Below, one piece after another: positions 1 to 5,918 of a stretch of DNA of 9,750 nt. The notes below the pieces were generated by a model. The model was given only the letters and a program-made list of their open reading frames with translations, had not been told where the DNA came from and made no database searches. The stretch is taken from contig CAJOHT010000065.1 in assembly GCA_905234305.1 (NCBI GenBank), forward strand, positions 1-9,750, in the 5' to 3' direction. Numbering within the stretch: position 1 is the first letter of the stretch; each line of letters starts with the position of its first letter. Origin of the DNA: an uncultured Ruminococcus sp. (GTDB taxonomy: Bacteria > Bacillota > Clostridia > Oscillospirales > Acutalibacteraceae). Position numbers and translations under genes: made by a program.

Positions 1-648
1 CTCACCCTGACGCTCATACGCCTGAGATACGTTCTTGCCGAATGTCATAGCGGCTCTTCCGAGGTCGTTGAGCGATATCCTGCAGATAATCAGGCAAAGC
101 GTTATAAGCACCACGAAAACAACGCCTACAGCCGCCCACCATCCAAATGCGAGAAGCAGAGGATATCCGATAATTCCGCTGAAAAATCCTCCGCCCGCCA
201 TAAATTTGTTTTCGGCGGCAAATCCGTTATAGAAAAGATTTCCGAGCGCGCTTAAATAACCCCTGTCGAGATAATGCTCCTTAGAGATAAGGTACACGGC
301 GCTCTCGGCAAGCAGGATTATAGCTACGCCTATAGCTATTTTTATTTTAAAATGAGAAATTGTTTTCTCCAAGGTTGTAATTACGGCAAGATAAATAAAG
401 AGTATCGGAACGAGTATAATACATATTCCGAGTAAGCCGTAGAAAAATCCTCTTATAGTTTCCCATACCGAAGCCCCAGGCACAAATACAACGAGAAGCG
501 ATAAAAGAGCGCAAGCGAAGTAGATAAGCGCCTTTACCTTCGGGTTAAGTTTACGCTTAACATTCACGCGGTTTTTGGTCGTTGCCTTGGAGGATTTCGG
601 CGAAGGTTTTTTATTTGATTTTTTGGCGGGTTGTTTTTTTGCAGCCAA
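1..648 (-). CDS. ftsK: DNA translocase FtsK/SpoIIIE, N-terminal membrane part (partial)
   Basis: The 216 codons seen here are the membrane anchor of an FtsK/SpoIIIE-type DNA pump, which moves chromosome ends through the closing septum. The motor and gamma domains would lie beyond the left edge. Visible are a very basic Lys/Pro/Ser-rich cytoplasmic head (residues 1-38), then hydrophobic segments at about 40-56, 70-92, 103-121 and 157-188, ending in a GKNVSQAYE-like stretch that leads to the linker. This matches the multi-pass N-terminus of the family. The ATPase is not in view, so the name rests on topology, charge pattern and position near tepA. I chose a TTG start at 648 because GGAG at 660-657 sits 8 bases upstream and the protein then begins MAAKKQPAKK. 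A GTG at 657 is in frame but overlaps that GGAG. The gene follows uppP by 15 bases, so it is probably co-transcribed and possibly translationally coupled. Confidence 0.8.
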   Translation of the reverse strand, partial: MAAKKQPAKKSNKKPSPKSSKATTKNRVNVKRKLNPKVKALIYFACALLSLLVVFVPGASVWETIRGFFYGLLGICIILVPILFIYLAVITTLEKTISHFKIKIAIGVAIILLAESAVYLISKEHYLDRGYLSALGNLFYNGFAAENKFMAGGGFFSGIIGYPLLLAFGWWAAVGVVFVVLITLCLIICRISLNDLGRAAMTFGKNVSQAYERQGE

Positions 649-663
649 ATCATTCACTCCGTT

Positions 664-1611
664 TTAAACAATAGTTACTATACTGCCCGACACCATTTCG
701 TAAACACTGACCGCAGTGACGATAAGTCCCACAACAGCAGTATAGATAATAAACACAATCATTTTATCGGTCTTTAACAGCCATTTAAACAGTACGATAG
801 CGAAGTAACCGACGATCGCGGCGGCGATAACGCCGCAGATTACCGCGATAATATATTCGGAATTAAGCGCCGAGGCGTCAACGTCTTTTATCTCGAGCGC
901 CGCGGCGGCAATTATCGAGGGGATCCCGAGTACAAAAGTATAATCGAGCGCCGCCTGCTTATTGATTCCGCGCATCTCACCTACCGCAAGCGTAGTTCCC
1001 GAGCGGGAAAGCCCAGGGAATACGGCGGCAAAGCACTGACCTATACCTACGAGTATAGCGTCAAGCACCGTATAGCGGGTACGTCCGTTACCGCTGTAGT
1101 TGCTGTCGGCGTCCTTAGCGTAGTGCTTAGCGGTAGCGCGCTTGTTACATCTGCTTCCGATAAAGAGGAGCAGGCTGGTTGTAAGAAGCGAAAGTCCTAC
1201 TACGATAAAATACTTGCTCTCGGCGAATAAATCCGCTAAATCCTTAACCTTCATATCCGTTCCGGGAATCGGCAGGAACAAAAGGAAAAGCGGAATAAGT
1301 CCGATAAAGAGCATAACGATCAGGTTACGGTCTCCGTCCATTTTAGACCACTTGAATTTTCCCGTAAAAATATCCTTAATAAGTAAGAAAAACGCTTTAA
1401 TAAGCCTCCAGATAAGTTTACGGTAGAAGAAAATTACCGCGGCAAGCGTACCGATATGTAGCATAACGTCAAGGAATATACCACCGTCATCCATATTCAT
1501 AAGATGCTTAGAGATATTCAGATGTCCGCTGCTAGATACGGGCAAAAATTCAGTAAGTCCCTGTACCGCGCCGAGAATCACTGTTTTGATAATTTGAGTA
1601 ATTAAATCCAT
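664..1611 (-). CDS. uppP: Undecaprenyl-diphosphatase UppP (BacA family)
   Basis: This is an integral membrane phosphatase that removes one phosphate from undecaprenyl pyrophosphate. It regenerates the lipid carrier for peptidoglycan and other wall polymers, and its overproduction gives bacitracin resistance in known members. The 315-residue protein shows the family signatures: QGLTEFLPVSSSGHL at 17-31 (the Q/E-xxx-E motif plus the SSSGH loop with His30) and PGLSRSGTT at 199-207 with the catalytic-type Arg203. Several hydrophobic segments lie at about 49-63, 97-115, 134-152, 224-240, 252-276 and 284-303. It is longer than the roughly 270-residue enterobacterial form, partly through a polar loop at about 153-180. 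The start at 1611 is preceded by GGGAGGT with 4-5 bases of spacing. The longer in-frame opening to 1650 lacks such a site. It lies 43 bases after tepA and just before ftsK, as the middle gene of the operon. Confidence 0.95.
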   Translation of the reverse strand: MDLITQIIKTVILGAVQGLTEFLPVSSSGHLNISKHLMNMDDGGIFLDVMLHIGTLAAVIFFYRKLIWRLIKAFFLLIKDIFTGKFKWSKMDGDRNLIVMLFIGLIPLFLLFLPIPGTDMKVKDLADLFAESKYFIVVGLSLLTTSLLLFIGSRCNKRATAKHYAKDADSNYSGNGRTRYTVLDAILVGIGQCFAAVFPGLSRSGTTLAVGEMRGINKQAALDYTFVLGIPSIIAAAALEIKDVDASALNSEYIIAVICGVIAAAIVGYFAIVLFKWLLKTDKMIVFIIYTAVVGLIVTAVSVYEMVSGSIVTIV

Positions 1612-1634
1612 ATTTACCTCCCATAAATTTATGT

Positions 1635-1654
1635 ATACTTGCAAACGCAAGTAT
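1635..1654 (-). repeat. Perfect inverted repeat (hairpin) between tepA and uppP
   Basis: An 8-base perfect stem (ATACTTGC / GCAAGTAT) closes a 4-base loop (GTTT on the minus strand). It begins one base after the tepA stop codon and lies 23 bases before the uppP start. No run of T follows it in the transcription direction, so it is not a standard intrinsic terminator. An mRNA-stability or processing element, or a weak attenuator that lets tepA be expressed more than uppP-ftsK, would fit. That role is inference. Confidence 0.5.
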
Positions 1655-2392
1655 TTATTCGTTGTTTATCATACCATACAGGCAGTCGAGAGCGTCGGTA
1701 AGGCTTCCGACCGAGTTTATCAGCCCGACGTCAACCGCGCGCTGTCCGTCGAGAATAGTCCCGACATCCATCACAAGCTCGCCCGTATTCATAACAAGAT
1801 TTGTATAATCCTCTTTACTGATATCCGAGTTGTCAACGACGAAATTAGTGATTCTGTCCTGCATACGCTGATAATACTCGAAAGTCTGCGGTACTCCGAT
1901 AGTAAGCCCCGTACTTCTGACAGGATGAACAGTCATCGAGGCGCTTTTAGCAATAAAACTGCGCTTAGCCGATACCGCAAGAGGGATACCGATCGAGTGG
2001 CCTCCGCCAAGTACGATCGAGACGACGGGCTTTTTCATCCCCGAGATAAGCTCCGCTATCGCAAGCCCCGCCTCAACGTCGCCGCCTACGGTATTTATAA
2101 GAATAAGCAGTCCGCTTATCCTCGGGTCCTCCTCGATAGAAACCAACAGCGGAATAACATGCTCATATTTAGTAGTCTTGTTATTCTGCGGCAGGACATA
2201 ATGCCCCTCGATTTGCCCGATAACGGTAAGGCAATGGATGATCTTTCCGCCTCTTTCGGCTATTATCGAGCCTGTGTCCTCGATTTCATCAATATGCTTT
2301 TCGTCAACAGGGCTGTCGTTATCAACAGACTCGTCATTTTCCCCGCAGGGATTCTTTACAAACTCGTCGTTTTGGCTTTTATTTTCATTCAT
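1655..2392 (-). CDS. tepA: ClpP-like serine protease, TepA (translocation-enhancing protein) type
   Basis: This 245-residue protein belongs to the ClpP/crotonase-fold serine peptidases. In Bacillus the TepA homologue was linked to protein export and signal-peptide degradation. The ClpP-like core starts near residue 48. It has the oxyanion/substrate loop NTVGGDVEAG (100-109), a nucleophile-elbow equivalent LGGGHSIGIP with Ser133, and TVHPV with His156, all in the usual order. The first 45 residues are a polar, Asp/Glu/Asn-rich tail that looks disordered. No signal peptide is visible, so a cytoplasmic site is likely. The start at 2392 is fixed by GGAGGT 7 bases upstream. An in-frame extension to 2446 would overlap that site and the leader. 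It is the first gene behind a near-consensus promoter. Its link with ftsK/spoIIIE matches the Bacillus tepA-spoIIIE neighbourhood, here with uppP in between. Confidence 0.9.
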   Translation of the reverse strand: MNENKSQNDEFVKNPCGENDESVDNDSPVDEKHIDEIEDTGSIIAERGGKIIHCLTVIGQIEGHYVLPQNNKTTKYEHVIPLLVSIEEDPRISGLLILINTVGGDVEAGLAIAELISGMKKPVVSIVLGGGHSIGIPLAVSAKRSFIAKSASMTVHPVRSTGLTIGVPQTFEYYQRMQDRITNFVVDNSDISKEDYTNLVMNTGELVMDVGTILDGQRAVDVGLINSVGSLTDALDCLYGMINNE

Positions 2393-2454
2393 TTTAACTA
2401 CCTCCGCGTATATTTTACCCGCGAAAGCGTAAAATGATGTACACACTACAGAAA

Positions 2455-2483
2455 ATTATACCATTTTTCATATTATATTTCAA
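2455..2483 (-). promoter_or_regulatory. Sigma-A type promoter of the tepA-uppP-ftsK operon
   Basis: Read on the minus strand, TTGAAA (2483-2478) and TATAAT (2460-2455) are separated by exactly 17 bases. That is one mismatch in the -35 box and a perfect -10. The predicted transcript start is near 2448, which leaves a leader of about 55 bases before the tepA ATG. The box pair lies in the only sizeable gap between the divergent tepA and CNNM genes. Confidence 0.8.
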
Positions 2484-2580
2484 GAAAATTATTCTTTTTT
2501 CTAAATAAAAATCATTTTATAAAAGAATTATAGTATGCTATTAGTAATAATGTACATAAGTTTACTTGAGGTGAAATTAT

Positions 2581-3845
2581 TTGGAAGTTCAAACGTGGCA
2601 GATAATTGTAATTATTTTATGTATTTTACTGTCTGCTTTTTTCAGCTCTGTTGAGACCGCTTTCTCATTCGTGAATAAAATCCGAATTCAGAGCTACGCC
2701 GATGACGGCAATAAAAAGGCTAAGAATGTTCTTTATATTACCGAGCATTTCGACAACGCGTTAACGGCTATTCTTATTTGCAACAACATAGTTAATCTGG
2801 GATGTTCCTCGCTGGCTACGGTAGTTTGTTTAGAGATTTTCGGCAATATCGGCTCGGCGATAGCTACGGGAGCTACAACATTCCTCGTACTTACCTTCGG
2901 CGAGATCATCCCGAAATGTCTCGCTAAGGAACACGCCGAAAACTACTCGCTGGCTACAGCGGGAATGTTAAAGGCGATAACGGTTGTTTTAACCCCGATA
3001 GTATTTCTTTTCGTAAAACTTAAAGAAGGCGCATTAAAAATCGCGGGTACAAAAGCCGAGCAGCCGTCCGTTACCGAGGACGAGCTTAAACAGATAGTTG
3101 AAAATATCGAGGGCGAGGGCGTACTTGAGGAAGACGAGAGCGAGATGGTTCAGTCGGTACTAGATTTCGACGATAAAACTGTTCTCGAAATACTTACCCC
3201 GAGAGTCGATATGACGGCTATAGATATTATGGATCCTCCCGAAAAGCTCCGCCATATCATTATGGAAAGCCGATACTCGCGTATTCCCGTTTATAAGCTA
3301 TAGACCATATTATCGGTATTCTTCATACTAGGGATTATCTGGAGGATTTAGCCAACGGCGACGAGCCCAATATCGGAAAGCTCATCCAGCCCGCGTACTT
3401 CGTATTCAACAATCAGAATCTTTCAAAAATACTCAGCGATTTTAAGCGCAAGCGCCTGCATATCGCTATCGTCACAGACGAATACGGCGGAACTCTCGGC
3501 ATAGTTACTATGGAGGACTTACTCGAGGAAATCGTCGGAGAAATCTGGGACGAGGACGAGGAAATCGAACAGGACTGCACTAAAATCTCCGATAACGAGT
3601 ATTTTGTCAGCGGAGATATGCCGCTCGAGGATTTATTCGACCTCGCGGATATCGACCCCGACGATGTAGAAACCGACGCTGTAACGGTCGGCGGATTTAT
3701 ACTCGAACACTTTACTACTATTCCCCGAAGAAAAGCGAAGTTTTCGTTCAGGAATTTACAGCTTACGGTTCAGCAGGTTAACAGCCAGCGTATAATTTCG
3801 GTTAACGTAATAATAACCCCCGCAGAGGATAATGAGAAGGCTTAA
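2581..3845 (+). pseudogene. CNNM/CBS-domain membrane protein (HlyC/CorC family), reading frame broken near 3298
   Basis: Members of this family have a DUF21/CNNM transmembrane domain, a tandem CBS pair and a CorC_HlyC C-terminal domain. They are implicated in Mg2+ or other divalent cation export. The first frame (2581-3303) gives FFSSVETAFS (20-29), DNALTAILICNN (58-69), GEIIPK (107-112) and the first CBS repeat, from about residue 202 to SRIPVYK. It then hits TAG at 3301. Homology resumes at once in another frame at 3300 (IDHIIGILHTRDY), runs through the second CBS repeat (AIVTDEYGGTLGIVTMEDL) and the C-terminal domain, and ends at 3843-3845. The family pattern here usually has two residues between YK and ID, but only two bases remain, so a 4-base loss is a good explanation. 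The start is TTG at 2581, with GAGGTGA 6 bases upstream. A nearby ATG at 2550 is out of frame. I see no clear promoter. Whether this is a true mutation or a sequence error cannot be decided here. Confidence 0.85.
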
Positions 3846-3862
3846 CACCTTCTCATTTTTTT
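3831..3862 (+). terminator. Intrinsic terminator of the CNNM gene
   Basis: A perfect 10-base stem (AATGAGAAGG at 3831-3840 with CCTTCTCATT at 3848-3857) surrounds a 7-base loop and runs into seven T (3856-3862). The CNNM stop codon lies in the loop, so the hairpin is built from the end of the coding region. It also contains the last codons and stop of the opposing gene. On the minus strand no T run follows the stem, so it should work mainly for plus-strand transcripts. Confidence 0.88.
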
Positions 3863-4216
3863 GCATATAAACGAAACGGGCAGGCATAACAGTGTCCATA
3901 AGCACGAATAAAACGCGCAGACCTGACCCTTAAAATTAAAATGATTCTTTGAGTAATCCCAGACATTCAGCTTTAAAAGCCTGTTAAAAACGCATCCCGA
4001 TATAAACTCAAAGCCCGTAATAACCGCTCCGCCCGTAACGCATTTTATTCTAAGAGGAATTTTTTCCGCTTTTTCAAAGAGCTTAAATAGCGCTAAAAAA
4101 CACGCTCCGCCCGTTAAAAGCATCGACCAATGCGTTTTACCCCGCCATAAAATTTCCAAAAGTCCGTATCCGATACCGCCCAGTAAAAACAAACCCGCTT
4201 TTCTTTTCTTTAACAT
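3842..4216 (-). CDS. Small multi-pass membrane protein, CmpB-type (putative ABC-transporter type IV family)
   Basis: This 124-residue protein has four hydrophobic segments (about 7-24, 31-47, 60-77, 99-117). It carries a pattern I recognise from the CmpB-like 'putative ABC transporter permease' family of Firmicutes: GYGLLEILWRG near the N-terminus, then FEFISGCVFNRLLKLNVWDYS (69-89) and FNFKGQVC (93-100). The family's function is not established, and no ABC ATPase gene is nearby, so the transporter name should not be taken literally. I chose the ATG at 4216 because GGTGA lies 5 bases upstream. The longer opening to a TTG at 4243 has no ribosome binding site. It is the last gene of the minus-strand run. 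Its stop overlaps the stop of the convergent CNNM gene (shared TTAA). A hairpin covers its ribosome binding site. Confidence 0.75.
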   Translation of the reverse strand: MLKKRKAGLFLLGGIGYGLLEILWRGKTHWSMLLTGGACFLALFKLFEKAEKIPLRIKCVTGGAVITGFEFISGCVFNRLLKLNVWDYSKNHFNFKGQVCAFYSCLWTLLCLPVSFICKKMRRC

Positions 4217-4222
4217 AAAAAT

Positions 4223-4251
4223 CACCGTCAATAGCATTCGCAAAGACGGTG
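4223..4251 (-). promoter_or_regulatory. Hairpin after rnmV that includes the ribosome binding site of the CmpB-like gene
   Basis: On the minus strand CACCGTC (4251-4245) pairs with GACGGTG (4229-4223) across a 15-base loop. Five T follow after one A. It starts 3 bases after the rnmV stop. It could be a weak intrinsic terminator of the operon. Because the right arm contains the GGTG of the next gene's ribosome binding site, it could instead limit translation of that gene. The long loop and short T run make strong termination doubtful. Confidence 0.45.
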
Positions 4252-4254
4252 GTT

Positions 4255-4854
4255 TTATTTATTGTTATTAATATCATTCACTATTTCTTTTAATTCTTCT
4301 AAAGAATATAAACAGTTAACCGCAGATAACATAGCGTTAGTTGTAAGGTATGTAGGCATTCCGAGTTTTTTAAGTAGGTTCTCCCTTAGCGCGGCGGAAT
4401 TCTCCCTGCCCGTAAGTCCAAGCTCATAGAGGTGGATTTTCTCTATACCGCCTGTATCTGCCGTTGAATTCTCGTTTAAAACAGTAGCTCCGCTGCTTCT
4501 TACAGCCTTTAAAATTACCTCCGCGCTTACTCCCTCAACTCCGAGCAATCCTTCCTTAGAGGCTTCCGCCTTACGCTTTTCCTTACCCTTAAGCTGGGGA
4601 ATATAGGCGTGTTTCAGGCTGCTTTCAGGTACTATACCCTTTAGAAAATTCCGTATCACAAAACCGCCCGAGTCGCTGTCGGTAAGAATCAGTATACCCC
4701 TTGTCTCGGCAATTTTCCTGATAAGGCTCTGTTTTTCCTTGTCTTTAAAAATCCTGAAGCCGCCTGTTTCGATAATCGGCGTATCGACAATTTGCCTTAG
4801 CTTGATCCTGTCGTATCTACCCTCGACGATAATCGCCTCTTTAACGCTTATCAT
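4255..4854 (-). CDS. rnmV: Ribonuclease M5 (Toprim domain, with C-terminal DUF4093-type extension)
   Basis: RNase M5 cuts 5S rRNA precursors on both sides, usually bound to ribosomal protein L18, to give mature 5S rRNA. The 199-residue product opens with a Toprim domain: IIVEGRYD (8-15, Glu11) and ILTDSDSGG (56-64, Asp59 and Asp61) supply the acidic metal-binding residues. KHAYIP (81-86) and GLLGVEGV (102-109) fit the conserved M5 blocks. The C-terminal part (from about 140) has the LGLTGRENSAALRENLLKKLG-type helical region typical of clostridial forms. The ATG overlaps the holA stop as ATGA (4851-4854). GGTGAG lies 5 bases upstream inside holA, so the two are probably translationally coupled. 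A spurious Toprim/primase assignment is unlikely given the GVEG block. Confidence 0.9.
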   Translation of the reverse strand: MISVKEAIIVEGRYDRIKLRQIVDTPIIETGGFRIFKDKEKQSLIRKIAETRGILILTDSDSGGFVIRNFLKGIVPESSLKHAYIPQLKGKEKRKAEASKEGLLGVEGVSAEVILKAVRSSGATVLNENSTADTGGIEKIHLYELGLTGRENSAALRENLLKKLGMPTYLTTNAMLSAVNCLYSLEELKEIVNDINNNK

Positions 4855-5909
4855 TCACGCTCACCCGCGTAGATAATCAACTTCGCGACTAAAGCCTCGA
4901 TAAGCACTCTTCCGTTCACGGAAACGCTTCTCAGCTTGGCGGTAGTTTCGGTTATTTCGTCAAGGCTTTTTCTAAGCATAGGAGTTGAAATCCTCCTGAT
5001 TTTATTTCCAGCCTTCTTGAGCGCGAACTCACGCCTTCCGTATCCGAAATCCTTAGCGACCTGAGCGATAGGAGTACCGCTCTCGGCGGCGACTCTCGCC
5101 CTGTAAAAATCAATATACGACATACTTATAACGCTAATAATCTCGTTAGCGTCGGCTTTATGGTAGAAAAGCGCGTCGAGTGTATTAAAAACCTTATCGC
5201 TGTCGAGCGCCACAATAGCGTCCGTAAGGCTGAAAATATTCGCCTCAAGCTGCTTAGTAACGAGCTTCTCGATATGAGCAGTAGTAATAACCTCCTCGTC
5301 CCCTATATAATTGCAGAGCTTATCAAGCTCGTTTTTTATTGTATTAAGGTCGAATCCCGCGTATTCCTGCAGCTTAAACGCATCAGCCTGCTCGATTTTT
5401 TTGCCGCGGCTGTCAGCCCATTTTATAATCTGTCTCGCCAGAGAAAGGTCGGTCTCGCGTCCCATAGCGCAGACTGTACCCTTTTTAGCGATATATTTCT
5501 TCAGCTTCGTAAAATTAGCCCCGAGCTTCTTCATATCCTGCTTCAGGGTAGGCATAGTAAATATAAGCACCGTAGTATCGGGCAGGTTATCCATTATATC
5601 GATAAGCCTGTCCACTTCGCTTTTAGGGAAAATCTTATTATCGTTTACGTCGAGATCGGATATAACTACAACATTTTTCTCGCTCATAAACGGCGCTACC
5701 TGGACCGCAACGGCTATATCATCAAGCTCGTAATCCTTATCGAATTTATGAAAGTTGAATTCGGGCGGATTTTTACCCATCAGTTTCTCGAGGAGCAGGC
5801 TTGTATCAGCCTTTATATACATCTTCTCCTCGCCGTAAAGCAGGTAAATCCCCGAGAAGATTTTTTTATTGATTTGTTGCCTTAATTCTTTTCTGGAAAT
5901 TTCAGCCAT
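4851..5909 (-). CDS. holA: DNA polymerase III delta subunit
   Basis: HolA is the clamp-loader subunit that opens the beta sliding clamp during replication. The 352-residue length is typical. Recognisable blocks are IYLLYGEEKMYI (21-32, the start of the AAA+-like domain I, with no real P-loop), APFMSEKNVVVISDLD (72-87), LIFTMPTLKQD (115-125), the DLNTIKNELDKLCNYI helix (187-202) and the C-terminal collar-type helices (about 225-345). The ATG at 5909 is preceded by GAGG with about 7 bases of spacing. The gene begins 9 bases after the comEC stop, so it sits in the same transcript. comEC followed by holA is a common order in Firmicutes. The usual next gene, rpsT for ribosomal protein S20, is absent here and rnmV takes its place. 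Confidence 0.93.
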   Translation of the reverse strand: MAEISRKELRQQINKKIFSGIYLLYGEEKMYIKADTSLLLEKLMGKNPPEFNFHKFDKDYELDDIAVAVQVAPFMSEKNVVVISDLDVNDNKIFPKSEVDRLIDIMDNLPDTTVLIFTMPTLKQDMKKLGANFTKLKKYIAKKGTVCAMGRETDLSLARQIIKWADSRGKKIEQADAFKLQEYAGFDLNTIKNELDKLCNYIGDEEVITTAHIEKLVTKQLEANIFSLTDAIVALDSDKVFNTLDALFYHKADANEIISVISMSYIDFYRARVAAESGTPIAQVAKDFGYGRREFALKKAGNKIRRISTPMLRKSLDEITETTAKLRSVSVNGRVLIEALVAKLIIYAGERE

Positions 5910-5918
5910 TATTTAACC

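Noticed and set aside
1631..2437. Long open frame of 268 codons on the plus strand opposite tepA
   Set aside because: It is a mirror of a well-supported gene, has no ribosome binding site and matches no family I know. Codon bias of tepA on the other strand explains the lack of stops.
2484..2567. Promoter for the plus-strand CNNM gene
   Set aside because: TATAGT near 2529 and TATGCT near 2534 resemble -10 boxes, but no acceptable -35 box lies 16-18 bases upstream in this very AT-rich stretch, so I did not call one.
2393..2580. Riboswitch or small RNA in the divergent tepA/CNNM gap
   Set aside because: The leaders are about 55 bases (tepA) and at most about 120 bases, are AT-rich, and show no stable paired structure beyond the promoter boxes.
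3292..3303. Programmed -1 frameshift in the CNNM gene
   Set aside because: No X-XXY-YYZ slippery site or downstream stimulatory hairpin is visible, and this family is not known to use recoding.
3842..4854. A defence or toxin-antitoxin pair formed by the small membrane protein and the Toprim protein
   Set aside because: The Toprim protein carries the full RNase M5 pattern and the small protein matches the CmpB-like family. Nothing suggests a toxin or a defence nuclease.
5160..5885. Open frames on the plus strand inside holA, up to 241 codons
   Set aside because: They lie wholly opposite a gene with clear HolA motifs, and their composition shows no domain or start signal of its own.
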